Source of the DNA: Streptomyces abyssomicinicus | GTDB lineage: Bacteria; Actinomycetota; Actinomycetes; Streptomycetales; Streptomycetaceae | NCBI RefSeq assembly: GCF_008974245.1 | Contig: NZ_BBZI01000008.1 | Coordinates: 307,475 to 371,474, forward strand | Reading direction: 5' to 3' | Length of the DNA: 64,000 bases | Shown: positions 56,186 through 64,000 of the stretch, piece by piece | Numbering within the stretch: position 1 is the first letter of the stretch | Layout of the letters: each line of letters opens with the position of its first letter | Notes under the pieces: generated by a model | The model's database searches: none | What the model was told of the DNA's origin: nothing | The model's input: only the letters and a program-made list of their open reading frames with translations | Made by a program: the position numbers and the translations under genes

Positions 56186-57018
56186 GCGCCACCACTGTCA
56201 CCGCCCCCGCCGCCGCGCCGGTGCGCGAGGCGGCCGACGACCGCATCGGCCTGCGCGGCCACCTCAGGCACACCGGCGCGCTGATGCGCCGGAACCTGCT
56301 GTGGATCCGCCAGGACCCGGAGTCCATGTTCGACGCCGTCCTGATGCCGATCGTCTTCACCCTGCTGTTCGTCTACGTCTTCGGCGGCTCCATCGGCATG
56401 GCGCTGGGCGGCGGCCGGGACGAGTACGTGCAGTACCTGGTCCCCGGCATGCTCGCCATGATGGCGCTGTCGATGTCGATGTCGGTGGGCACCGGTTTCA
56501 ACCAGGACATCCAGAAGGGCGTCATGGACCGCTTCCGCTCGCTGCCCATCGGGCGCGGGTCGGTGCTGTTCGCCAAGATCGCCGTTGAGCAGCTGCGGGT
56601 GCTGCTGTCGACCGTGATCCTGCTGGTGGTCTCCCTGCTGGTCGGCTTCCACATCGAGAACGCGCTCGGGCTGCTGGCCGCGGTGGGGCTGTCGATGCTC
56701 TTCGGGTCCTCCCTGATGTGGGTGTTCCTCGCCATAGGCGTCACCGCGAAGAGCGCCCAGTCGGTGCAGGGGCTGGGCTTCCTGGTGATGATGCCGCTCC
56801 AGTTCGGCTCGTCGCTCTTCGCCCCGACGTCCTCGATGCCGGGCTGGCTCCAGGCCTTCGCCGACTGGAACCCGCTCTCCGCCCTCGCGGACGCATCGCG
56901 CGGGCTGATGACCGGCGGCCCGGTCGCCCGTGACCTGTGGGTCACCCTGGGGTGGACGGCGCTGCTGACGGCGATCATGGCGCCGTACGCCGTCCGGAAG
57001 TTCACCACGCGGAACTGA
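56182..57018 (+). CDS. ABC-2 type exporter permease (DrrB family)
   Basis: A 278-residue membrane protein with six helices. The amphipathic start RHTGALMRRNLLWIRQDPES and the segment FDAVLMPIVFTLLFVYVFGG are typical of DrrB-like permeases; GFLVMMPLQFGSSLFAPTSS and WNPLSALADASRGLMTGG mark the ABC-2 signature region. It pairs with the ATPase to export a drug or lipid, substrate unknown. The ATG overlaps the ATPase stop (ATGA). Confidence 0.93.
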   Translation: MSATTVTAPAAAPVREAADDRIGLRGHLRHTGALMRRNLLWIRQDPESMFDAVLMPIVFTLLFVYVFGGSIGMALGGGRDEYVQYLVPGMLAMMALSMSMSVGTGFNQDIQKGVMDRFRSLPIGRGSVLFAKIAVEQLRVLLSTVILLVVSLLVGFHIENALGLLAAVGLSMLFGSSLMWVFLAIGVTAKSAQSVQGLGFLVMMPLQFGSSLFAPTSSMPGWLQAFADWNPLSALADASRGLMTGGPVARDLWVTLGWTALLTAIMAPYAVRKFTTRN

Positions 57019-57038
57019 GCGGTGGCCCCGGCGAACGC

Positions 57039-60000
57039 TCAGACGAGGGCCGCGGCCTCCTCCACGGGGAGGCCGCGGCCCTCCGCGTACGCGGCCTCGT
57101 ACGCCGCGTCGCCCAGCGCCGCGCGCAGGGCCTTCTCCGCGTGGTCGCGCAGGCGGCGCTCGGCGACGCCGCTGAGATGGTCCTGCCCGAGGGCGGCGAC
57201 GGCCGCGCCGAGGCAGCGGGCGCCGTCGCGGGCGCGCCGTCCGCCGTCCGCGGCGGCCAGGGCCACCGAAGCCACCGTCAGCAGGAAGGTGCGGATGTGC
57301 GGCGCGATGGTGCGGGCCAGCGCGTCGCCCGCGCCGACCAGTGCCTCGCGGATGCGTTCCAGGGCCTCGGCGGACCTGCCGTCGTCCATCGCGTCCAGCA
57401 GCGCCTCGGATCCGGTGATGAAGGAGTCGAAAACGATGAACGCGGCCGCCGGGAACTCCTCGCGGATCTGCCGCAGGTAGCCGCGGGCCTCCGGGATCCG
57501 CCCGGTGACACCGAGCCAGCTCGCCAGCACGATCCGGGCGGCCGGGCCGGCCTCCTGGTCGCCGAGGGGCCCGGCGGCGATCACCTCGCGCAGCAGCAGC
57601 TCGCCGCGCTCGGGGCGGTCGGTCTCCAGCAGGACCGCGCCGAGGCGGGAGCGGAGCACGTCCCGCTGGGCGTGGGCGCCGAGCAGTTCCACCTGTTCCA
57701 CGGCCTGCCGGTAGTCGTCGGCGGCCTGTTCGAACCGGCCGTGGCGCTCGTTTGCGGCGCCCCGCGCGCACAGCCCCTCGGCGATGCTCCACACGTCGCC
57801 CAGGCGCCGGCAGATCGCCAGCGACCGGTCCGCGTCGGCGACCGCGTCACCTTCCCAGTCGGGCCGGTTGGCGATCAGGTTGGCCCGCATCTGGAGGGCG
57901 AGCGCGTGCTCCCACGCGTGGTCGGGGCGGTCGGCGGTGGTGCGCACGGCGGCGTCCACGATCTCCCGGAGCCGGTCGACCTGCCCGGTCAGCAGCACCG
58001 CGAAGAACCACAGGGTGCCGGGGTTGCGGCACACCTGCGGCATGCCGGGCCGGTACGCCCCGGCGATGGCGCGCAGCTTCTCCTGCGCCGCGGGGTTCTG
58101 CCAGGCCTGCAACTCCCCCTGCATGTCCATGCACGCCAGGTGGACCAGGTGCACGCCCCGCCGGGCCTCCTCGAGCAGGTCGCCGGTGAGCGGCGGGGGC
58201 CGGTCGGTGCAGCGCTCCCACAGCGCGACGACCGCGGGCGCGCCGGGGGCGAAGGGGTCGGGGCCGAGCTCCAGCACCGCGCTGCTCCAGTGGCGGGCCT
58301 CGCCGCGCAGGCCGCGGATCTGCCAGAACCAGGCCAGGGAGAGCACCAGGCACAGGGCCTCCTGCTCGTCGCGTTCGGCGACGGCCGTGCGCAGGGCGGT
58401 GCGGAGGTTCTCGTACTCGGTCTCCAGCTTTCCGACGGCGTCGAGTTGGCGGTGTCCGCGCAGCAACGGGTCGGTGGTCCGGGCGAGTTCACGGTAGTGC
58501 GCCAGGTGGGCGCGGAGCGTGGCGTCGTGCTCGCCGGTCTCCAGGAGGCGCTCGCGGGCGTACTCGGCGACGGTCTCCAGGAGGCGGTAGCGCATCTGAC
58601 CGTCCCCCGAGGGGGCCGCCGCGACGACGAGGGACTTGTCGACCAGGGAACCCAGCGCCTCCAGGGCCTCCGGGCCGCAGACGGCCTCCGCCGCCGCCAG
58701 GTCGCAGCCGCCGGCGAAGACGGACAGGCGGCGCAGCACGGCCCGTTCGGCGTCGTCCAGCAGGTCCCAGGACCAGTCGACCACGGCGCGCAGGGTCTGC
58801 TGGCGGGGCAGGGCGGTGCGGCTGCCGGAGGTGAGGAGGCGGAACCGGTCGTCGAGCCGGTCGGCCATCTGGCGGGGGGTGAGCATTCGCAGGCGGGCGG
58901 CGGCCAGTTCGATGGCCAGCGGGAGGCCGTCGAGGCGGCGGCAGATCTCCGCGCACGCCTCCGCCGTGTCCGCGTCGGCGTCCACCCGGAAGCCGGGGCG
59001 GGCGGCCGCGCCGCGGTCGGCGAGCAGGCGCATCGCGTGCGGCTGCGGCAGCGGGTCGACCGGGCGCACCAACTCGCCCGGTACGCCGAGGGGTTCGCGG
59101 CTGGTGGCGAGCACGGTGAGGTTGGGGCAGTGGGCCAGCAGTTCGTCGGCGAGGTGGGCGGCGGCGTCGATGACGTGCTCGCAGTTGTCGAGGACGAGCA
59201 GCATCCGGCGGCGGGCGCAGTGCTCGGTGAGGCGGCGCAACGGGTCGTCCTTGCGGTCCGAGGCGGCGCGTATCTCCTCGGCGCCGGCGCCGTAGAGCAC
59301 GGTCTCGCGGGCGCCGACGGCGGTGAGCACGGCCTCGGGGACGGCGGCGGGGTCGTCGACGGGGGCGAGTTCGGCCAGCCAGACGCCGTCGGTGGCGAGG
59401 CCGGTGGCGGCGGTGCGGGCGGCCTCCTGGGAGAGCCGGGTCTTCCCGGCGCCGCCGGGGCCGAGCAGGGTGACCAGCCGGGCGCCCACCAGGTCCTGGT
59501 GGAGCGCGGCGACGTCGGCGTCGCGGCCGACGAAGGAGGTGAGAGGGGTGCGGAGGTTGCCGGGCGGAGGGCCCGGCGCGTCGTCACCACCGGGCCCGGT
59601 GGTGCCCGCCCCGTCCGGTCCGCCCCTCGCCGCGGCGGGGTGCCACCCGTTGCCGCCGGGTGCGTGCGCGGGGGTCTGCCCGGCGTCACCGGGGCCCGCG
59701 GGAGCGTGCTGCCCGGCATCACCGTGGGCGGGGGCAGGGGTCTGCTGCCCGCCGCCGCCGTGGCCCGGGGTCGGATGCGGACCGGCACCACCGTCGACAG
59801 GGGCGGAAGCCTGACCGGGGCCGCCCTGAACGACACCCCCATGGCCCGGGTACCGCCCGTCACCGCCACGCGAGGCGGCAGGGGTCTGCCCGGCACCGCC
59901 GTGGCCCGGAGCCGGGCGGGGTCCGGCACCGCCGTGGAACGGGGTCGGTGGCCGGCCGGTGCCGCTGTGGGCGGGGGTGGAGCCCGGCCCTGCCGTCCCG

Positions 60001-61112
60001 TCCGGGGCGGTGGTGGCGCGCGGGTCCGCGAGGTCGCCCGGGCCCCGGTGGTCCGGCCCAGGGGCATGGCCCGGTCCGGCGTCCTCCGGACGGGCGGTGG
60101 GACCGGGCCCGAGGCCAGGTGGAGCCCCGGAGGCGGAGGCGTGCCTGGGATCAGTCGCGGGCCCGGAGGCGGGCGCAGACCCAGGAGCAGGGGCGGGCCC
60201 GGAGGCGGGCACGGGCCCGGGGACGGAGGCAGGGGCGGAGTCAGGCGCGGGTCCGGAAGCGGGCGCGGGCCCCGGGGCGGGCGCGGGCCCCGCGGGCGCG
60301 GGCCCGGCGACAGGGGCAGGCCCAGCCCCCGCGGCAGGGGTGGGCCCGGGGGTGGGCGTGGTTTCCGCGGCGGGCGGGGACGGGTCGTCGGGGCGGGTGC
60401 GCAGGAGGTCCGTGTACACGGCGCGCAGGGCCGGGCCCGGACCGGTGCCGAGCGTGTCGGCGAGGTGGCGGCGGAGGGCGTCGTACGCGGCCAGGGCCTC
60501 CGCGGGGCGGCCGGTGGCGGCGAGGGCACGCAGGCGCAGGGCCTGGAGCGGCTCGTCGAGGGGGTGGGCCTCGCACAGCGCGGCGAGGTCGGGCAGGGCG
60601 GTGGCCGCCTCGCCGAGGGAGAGGGCGGCGGTCAGGCGGGCCCGGCGGGCCTCCAGTCGGCGGGCCTCCCAGCGCGGGGCCTCGGCGCCGGGGTCGGGCA
60701 GGTCGGCGAGGGCGGGGCCGCGCCAGAGGGCGAGGGCCTCGTCGAGGGCCTCCGCGGCCTTGGCCGGGTCGCCGTCGGCGAGGGCCCGCAGCCCGTCCAC
60801 GGTGAGCCGGTCGAAGCGGTGCAGGTCGACGTCGTCGGGGCCGGCGGCCAGCCGGTAGCCGCCCTGCGCGGAGGTCACCGCCTCCGCGCCGAGGGCGCGT
60901 CGCAGTCGGCCGACCAGGGCCTGGAGCGCGCCGGGGGCGTCGGCGGGCGGCTCGCCCGCCCACACCTCGTCGACCAGCACGGCCGACGGGACGACACGGC
61001 CGGGCCGTAGCGCGAGCAGGGTCAGCAGTGCGCGCAGGCGCGCCCCGCCGACCGGTACGGGCGTGCCGTCGGGGCGGGTGGCCTGGGTGGTGCCGAGGAC
61101 TCGGTAGCGCAC
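57039..61112 (-). CDS. AfsR/SARP-family regulator with NB-ARC domain and very long linker
   Basis: A 1357-residue regulator. An OmpR-like winged helix (about 1-90: GARLRALLTLLALRPGRVVP, GALQALVGRLRRALG) and the bacterial transcriptional activator domain (about 95-240) make the SARP part. Residues about 241-517 are an extraordinary Pro/Ala/Gly/His linker (GPAPASGPAP, then HGGAGQTP-type repeats). From about 520 comes the STAND ATPase: TPLTSFVGRD, Walker A GPGGAGKTRLS near 552, Walker B LLVLDNCEHV and the later LPLAIELAAARL. The rest is TPR-like helices. GTG at 61112 begins the SARP fold (VRYRVLG). Longer starts run into unrelated sequence. Targets unknown; the convergent neighbour is the DrrAB-like exporter. 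Confidence 0.92.
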   Translation of the reverse strand: MRYRVLGTTQATRPDGTPVPVGGARLRALLTLLALRPGRVVPSAVLVDEVWAGEPPADAPGALQALVGRLRRALGAEAVTSAQGGYRLAAGPDDVDLHRFDRLTVDGLRALADGDPAKAAEALDEALALWRGPALADLPDPGAEAPRWEARRLEARRARLTAALSLGEAATALPDLAALCEAHPLDEPLQALRLRALAATGRPAEALAAYDALRRHLADTLGTGPGPALRAVYTDLLRTRPDDPSPPAAETTPTPGPTPAAGAGPAPVAGPAPAGPAPAPGPAPASGPAPDSAPASVPGPVPASGPAPAPGSAPASGPATDPRHASASGAPPGLGPGPTARPEDAGPGHAPGPDHRGPGDLADPRATTAPDGTAGPGSTPAHSGTGRPPTPFHGGAGPRPAPGHGGAGQTPAASRGGDGRYPGHGGVVQGGPGQASAPVDGGAGPHPTPGHGGGGQQTPAPAHGDAGQHAPAGPGDAGQTPAHAPGGNGWHPAAARGGPDGAGTTGPGGDDAPGPPPGNLRTPLTSFVGRDADVAALHQDLVGARLVTLLGPGGAGKTRLSQEAARTAATGLATDGVWLAELAPVDDPAAVPEAVLTAVGARETVLYGAGAEEIRAASDRKDDPLRRLTEHCARRRMLLVLDNCEHVIDAAAHLADELLAHCPNLTVLATSREPLGVPGELVRPVDPLPQPHAMRLLADRGAAARPGFRVDADADTAEACAEICRRLDGLPLAIELAAARLRMLTPRQMADRLDDRFRLLTSGSRTALPRQQTLRAVVDWSWDLLDDAERAVLRRLSVFAGGCDLAAAEAVCGPEALEALGSLVDKSLVVAAAPSGDGQMRYRLLETVAEYARERLLETGEHDATLRAHLAHYRELARTTDPLLRGHRQLDAVGKLETEYENLRTALRTAVAERDEQEALCLVLSLAWFWQIRGLRGEARHWSSAVLELGPDPFAPGAPAVVALWERCTDRPPPLTGDLLEEARRGVHLVHLACMDMQGELQAWQNPAAQEKLRAIAGAYRPGMPQVCRNPGTLWFFAVLLTGQVDRLREIVDAAVRTTADRPDHAWEHALALQMRANLIANRPDWEGDAVADADRSLAICRRLGDVWSIAEGLCARGAANERHGRFEQAADDYRQAVEQVELLGAHAQRDVLRSRLGAVLLETDRPERGELLLREVIAAGPLGDQEAGPAARIVLASWLGVTGRIPEARGYLRQIREEFPAAAFIVFDSFITGSEALLDAMDDGRSAEALERIREALVGAGDALARTIAPHIRTFLLTVASVALAAADGGRRARDGARCLGAAVAALGQDHLSGVAERRLRDHAEKALRAALGDAAYEAAYAEGRGLPVEEAAALV
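57045..57083. terminator. 16-bp perfect hairpin inside the 3' end of the AfsR-like gene
   Basis: GAGGGCCGCGGCCTCC (57045-57060) pairs perfectly with 57068-57083, 7-base loop. It lies 26 bp after the exporter permease stop and within the last 15 codons of the convergent regulator, so it can terminate the exporter mRNA while coding for GRGLPVEEAAAL. Confidence 0.8.
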
Positions 61113-61147
61113 CCCGCCATTGTCCCCCGCGCCCGCGAGGGACGGGA

Positions 61148-61336
61148 TCAGCGGGTCGCCGAGTGGCCGCGCTCCGCCTTGGTGCGCTTGTAGTAGTACC
61201 AGCACATGTTCGAGGAGAGTCCGGCCAGCAGCACCCAGACGACGCCGAGCCACCAGGTGCCCTCGACGAAGGAGACGACGGCGGCGACCACGGACAGGAC
61301 ACACACGACGAGGGCGTAGAGGGCGAGGCGGGGCAT
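61148..61336 (-). CDS. 62-residue membrane protein
   Basis: Two membrane helices (about 4-22, LALYALVVCVLSVVAAVVS, and 28-46, WWLGVVWVLLAGLSSNMCWY) and a short basic cytoplasmic tail (YYKRTKAERGHSATR). AGGAG is eight bases before the ATG. It lies 35 bp upstream of the AfsR-like regulator on the same strand and may share its transcript. Function unknown. Confidence 0.8.
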   Translation of the reverse strand: MPRLALYALVVCVLSVVAAVVSFVEGTWWLGVVWVLLAGLSSNMCWYYYKRTKAERGHSATR

Positions 61337-61435
61337 GGTGGTCGCTCCTGAGCGGCGTGGGCTTCTTGTGCCCTCCAGTGTCCCCCATGCCCCGGTCCGG
61401 CCCGCGTCGCCTCCCCGTCCCGCCCGCGCCGGATG

Positions 61436-62152
61436 TCAGACGTCGGTGAGCCGCAGGCCGGCGTGGGCCTTGTAGCGGCGGTTGACCGAGATCAGGTTGG
61501 CGACCAGCGACTCCACCTGGTGGGCGTTGCGCAGCCGCCCGGCGAAGATGCCCCGCATGCCGGGGATGCGGCCGGCGAGCGCCTGGACGATCTCGACGTC
61601 GGCGCGGTCCTCGCCGAGCACCATCACGTCGGTCTCGATCTCGTCGATCTCCGGGTCCTTCAGCAGGACGGCGGAGAGGTGGTGGAAGGCGGCGGCGACC
61701 CGGGAGTCCGGCAGCAAGGCGGCGGCCTGCTGGGCGGCGCTGCCCTCCTCCACCTGGAGCGCGTAGGCGCCCTGCTTGTCGAAGCCGAGCGGGTTGACGC
61801 AGTCGACGACGAGCTTGCCGGCGAGCTCCTCGCGCAGCGACTCGAGCGTCCTGGCGTGGCCCTCCCACGGCACGGCGACGATCACGATGTCGCTGCGGCG
61901 GGCGCACTCGGCGTTGTCGGCGCCCTCGACGCCGGCGCCCAGCTCCTCGGCGACGGCCCGGGCGCGCTCGGCGGCGCGCGAGCCGATGATCACCTTCTGG
62001 CCGGCCCGGGCGAGGCGGTAGGCGAGGCCCTGGCCCTGGTCGCCGGTGCCGCCGAGGACGCCGACGGTCATCCCGGAGACGTCGGGGAGGTCCCAGGGGT
62101 CCTTGGCCGGAGCCTTCCTGGGAGCGTTCTGCGCACTGTCTGTAGTGGTCAT
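61436..62152 (-). CDS. npdG: NADPH-dependent F420 reductase (F420H2:NADP oxidoreductase)
   Basis: A 238-residue dehydrogenase that passes hydride between NADP and coenzyme F420. The dinucleotide fold begins with MTVGVLGGTGDQGQGLAYRL; VIIGSRAAERARAVAEELGA follows, with the NADP-phosphate-binding Ser-Arg. Later motifs are IVIVAVPWEGH, KLVVDCVNPLGFD and IPGMRGIFAGRLRNAHQVES. ATG at 62152 adds about 28 disordered residues before the fold, common in actinomycete members. It supplies reduced F420, for which the split-barrel protein at 34320 is one conceivable user. Confidence 0.93.
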   Translation of the reverse strand: MTTTDSAQNAPRKAPAKDPWDLPDVSGMTVGVLGGTGDQGQGLAYRLARAGQKVIIGSRAAERARAVAEELGAGVEGADNAECARRSDIVIVAVPWEGHARTLESLREELAGKLVVDCVNPLGFDKQGAYALQVEEGSAAQQAAALLPDSRVAAAFHHLSAVLLKDPEIDEIETDVMVLGEDRADVEIVQALAGRIPGMRGIFAGRLRNAHQVESLVANLISVNRRYKAHAGLRLTDV

Positions 62153-62283
62153 GAGCCTGACTTTACGTGCGGTGGGCGGTGGCACCGCGGTGGCATAGCT
62201 CACGTCACCCCGCACCACGCCGGGCCGTCACTTCGGGGGAACCGGTGGCGTACCCGGCGCTCGGAGGCACGGGGTGCGGCACC

Positions 62284-62943
62284 ATGCGCCCCATGGATGC
62301 CGTACGGGTGGCGCTGCTGCGCGAGGTCCTGGCCGGGACCGAATGGCTGGACTCGACGCGCCGGTTCGCGGGGGTGCTCCGCGGGTCGGTGGTGTCGCAC
62401 GGCGGAGGGCTGCTGCTGGTGGGAACGCCCGCCTACGAGCCGTGGCACCTGGCGGCGCATCTGGTGGACGAGGCGGCCTGGTCGGGGACGCCGGAGCTCT
62501 CCCCCACGCTGGTGCGGCACGCCGCGCGGGCCTCGGACCCGGCCCACCTGGCGGTCGGGCTGGGGCGGCTGGAGGCGGCCCGGCGCGGTGAGACGCTGCT
62601 GGTGGTGGCGCCGGACGCGACGGGCCCGGAGCTGCTGGAGCGGGTGCGTGACGCCCGTCGCGCCGGGGCGACGGTGCTGGCGCTCGCCGGGCCCCGCGCC
62701 GACGGCGGCCAGGGCCCGGCGGGCCCCGAGGGCCACGCCGACCTGGCGGCGATGGCGCACGAGCTGCTGGGCCCGCTGGACGCCGCCCCGGAGGCGGGCG
62801 TGGACCTGGACACCGTGCAGCACCTGGTCAGCGCGGCCGCCGGGGAGAACTCGGCGTCCACGCCGCGCGGGCGGCGCAGGTTCCGGGACCGGCTGTCCCG
62901 CCTCGCCGACCAGCTGACGGCGCCGCCGCCTCCGCGCTGGTGA
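62284..62943 (+). CDS. Conserved Streptomyces protein of unknown function
   Basis: A 219-residue (or 216 from the ATG at 62293) soluble protein. Visible are LLREVLAGTEWLDSTRRFAG, GGGLLLVGTPAYEPWHLAAH, GETLLVVAPDATGPELLERV and the end RFRDRLSRLADQLTAPPPPR. The alternating strands and helices suggest a Rossmann-like fold, but no nucleotide motif is seen. I recall close homologues in other streptomycetes at this position, always uncharacterised. Confidence 0.82.
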   Translation: MRPMDAVRVALLREVLAGTEWLDSTRRFAGVLRGSVVSHGGGLLLVGTPAYEPWHLAAHLVDEAAWSGTPELSPTLVRHAARASDPAHLAVGLGRLEAARRGETLLVVAPDATGPELLERVRDARRAGATVLALAGPRADGGQGPAGPEGHADLAAMAHELLGPLDAAPEAGVDLDTVQHLVSAAAGENSASTPRGRRRFRDRLSRLADQLTAPPPPRW

Positions 62944-62946
62944 CGC

Positions 62947-62982
62947 CCGGTCCCGGCCCGCGCCACCGCGGGGCGGGACCGG
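62947..62982. terminator. Bidirectional hairpin, 13-bp stem with one mismatch
   Basis: 62947-62959 (CCGGTCCCGGCCC) pairs with 62970-62982 except at one position. It lies between the convergent genes ending at 62943 and 63007. Confidence 0.72.
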
Positions 62983-63006
62983 CCGCGCCGTGCCACGCCG
63001 CCGCGG

Positions 63007-63234
63007 CTACTCCTCGTCGCCGCGCGCCCGGGAGTCGTGCCACTTGGGGTCGTTCTCCCACTCCAGGTTGCGTTCGCGGGCGGTCTCCATGGCCTGCTCG
63101 GCCTCACCGCGGGTGGTGTAGGGGCCGAAGCGGTCCTTCGCGGGGCACTCGGGCCCCTCCTCGACCTTCTTGTGCTGGAGGCAGTAGTACCACTCGCCCG
63201 GCTTGCCGGCCGTGCGCTTCTTGAACAGTGCCAT
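63007..63234 (-). CDS. 75-residue SPOR-like small protein
   Basis: A small soluble protein: KPGEWYYCLQHKKVEEGPEC, then KDRFGPYTTRGEAEQAMETA and NDPKWHDSRARGDEE. The middle matches the F-G-P-Y-x-T-x-x-E-A-E pattern of SPOR-type repeats; homologues in Streptomyces are annotated as SPOR-domain or hypothetical. Two cysteines could bind metal. The ATG at 63234 has GGAG ahead. It is divergent from map, sharing the 85-bp gap. Confidence 0.84.
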   Translation of the reverse strand: MALFKKRTAGKPGEWYYCLQHKKVEEGPECPAKDRFGPYTTRGEAEQAMETARERNLEWENDPKWHDSRARGDEE

Positions 63235-63319
63235 GCTGTGTCTCCTTCTCCTCCGCCAGCTTCCGCCGCCGCCGAACGCGGGCCTGATGCCGTATGCCCC
63301 GCTGGTTAGACTCGCAGGC

Positions 63320-64000
63320 ATGTCTGCCCAGTCGCTGCTCGTACCAGGGGAGCTTTCTCCCACCCGATCCGTGCCCGGAAACATCAGGCGGCCCGAGTAC
63401 GTCGGCAAGCCCGCCCCGACGCCGTACACCGGTCCCGAGGTGCAGACTCCGGAGATCGTCGAGGCGATGCGGGTGGCCGGCCGGATCGCCGCGCAGGCGA
63501 TGGAGGAGGCCGCCAAGCACATCGCCCCGGGTGTCACCACCGACGAACTGGACCGGGTGGCCCACGAGTTCATGTGCGACCACGGCGCCTACCCCTCGAC
63601 GCTCGGCTACCGCGGCTTCCCCAAGTCGCTGTGCACCTCCGTCAACGAGGTGATCTGCCACGGCATCCCCGACTCGACGGTGCTGCGCGACGGCGACATC
63701 GTCAACCTCGACGTCACCGCGTACATCGGCGGGGTGCACGGCGACAACAACGCCACCTACCTCGTGGGCGACGTCGACGAGGAGTCACGCCTGCTCGTGG
63801 AGCGCACCCGGGAGGCGCTGAACCGTGCGATCAAGGCGGTGCGGCCGGGCCGGCAGATCAACGTGATCGGCCGGGTCATCGAGTCCTACGCCAAGCGGTT
63901 CGGCTACGGCGTGGTCCGCGACTTCACCGGGCACGGCATCAGCACCTCCTTCCACTCCGGTCTGGTGATCCCGCACTACGACAGCCCGTACGCGACGGCG
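63320..64000 (+). CDS. map: Methionine aminopeptidase type I (cut by window end)
   Basis: The first 227 residues of a cytoplasmic metalloprotease removing N-terminal methionine from new proteins. The N-terminal extension of about 40 residues (LVPGELSPTRSVPGNIRRPE) is that of actinobacterial MetAP1c types with the SH3-binding-like PTPYTGPEVQ. Catalytic pieces: STLGYRGFPKSLCTSVNEVI, CHGIP, NLDVTAYIGGVHGDNNAT with metal ligand Asp residues, and FTGHGIS with the His ligand. The final Glu ligands lie beyond 64000. Confidence 0.96.
   Translation, partial: MSAQSLLVPGELSPTRSVPGNIRRPEYVGKPAPTPYTGPEVQTPEIVEAMRVAGRIAAQAMEEAAKHIAPGVTTDELDRVAHEFMCDHGAYPSTLGYRGFPKSLCTSVNEVICHGIPDSTVLRDGDIVNLDVTAYIGGVHGDNNATYLVGDVDEESRLLVERTREALNRAIKAVRPGRQINVIGRVIESYAKRFGYGVVRDFTGHGISTSFHSGLVIPHYDSPYATA

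Noticed and set aside
56937..61010. A 1357-codon + strand frame across the AfsR-like gene
   Set aside because: Low-complexity Gly/Arg/Val composition, antisense to a gene with clear SARP and STAND motifs; it also overlaps the exporter permease end.
61113..61907. Longer AfsR-like protein starting at 61907
   Set aside because: The added 265 residues are antisense or out-of-frame readings of the small membrane gene and npdG and show no domain; the SARP fold begins at 61112.

Overview
The window is a high-GC actinobacterial chromosome segment, almost certainly Streptomyces. The evidence is the strong third-position GC bias, the many GTG starts, a SARP/AfsR-type regulator, a TPR regulator of the Streptomyces type, and a gene order (lipB; glnII; bifunctional pullulanase-aglA-malGFE/malR; glnE; glnA2; panB; map) that I recall as matching the S. 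coelicolor SCO2190-SCO2260 region. The core is chromosomal housekeeping and metabolism, interrupted by an accessory stretch at about 33-47.5 kb.

Layout. 0-7.4 kb: heme oxygenase and lipB (-), a TPR/HTH regulator, a thioesterase, then an FMN alpha-hydroxy-acid oxidase coupled to a HEAT-repeat protein. 7.4-14.4 kb: a small basic protein, an ArsC-like protein, glnII behind a near-canonical GlnR box, a 32-aa peptide, an orphan winged-helix regulator, a TPR protein, a sigma-like membrane-anchored protein, a TetR regulator and a DUF4190 protein. 14.5-27.1 kb: maltodextrin locus, with secreted bifunctional amylase-pullulanase, alpha-glucosidase, MalG, MalF, MalE and divergent malR. About 515 bp of 9-bp minisatellite separates aglA from pulA. 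27.8-33.2 kb: PAP2 phosphatase, glnE, a VOC protein and a zinc-ribbon protein.

33.2-38 kb: two DUF2975 membrane protein/Cro-like regulator operons in inverted orientation. Their regulator halves are nearly identical (a 286-bp inverted repeat), and the promoter/operator layout is conserved in both. They flank a flavin-type split-barrel oxidase, a decayed ATPase/nuclease gene, a PEP-mutase-family enzyme and a deaminase. 38.2-42.8 kb: a WXG100-type operon with two ESAT-6-like proteins, a small partner, a 922-aa polymorphic toxin with a glycine-rich linker and nuclease-like C-terminus, and a likely immunity gene. 43-47.5 kb: a DUF1963 gene and a membrane protein, followed by a debris zone. There a fragment of glnA2 is fused to a deleted copy of the DUF1963 region, and a Nudix gene has lost its start.

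47.5-64 kb: glnA2 (gamma-glutamylpolyamine synthetase type), hmp with an NsrR operator and nsrR next door, an MFS pump, an EEP-family membrane protein, panB, a DrrAB-like ABC exporter, a 1357-aa AfsR-like regulator, small membrane and SPOR-like proteins, an F420:NADP reductase, and map, which is cut by the window end.

How the genes work together: glnII, glnE and glnA2 serve nitrogen assimilation and its control. MalEFG imports maltodextrins released by the secreted pullulanase, AglA hydrolyses them in the cell, and MalR represses the set. NsrR senses nitric oxide and derepresses Hmp. The WXG100 operon is best read as a type VII secretion effector module; no secretion ATPase is present in the window.
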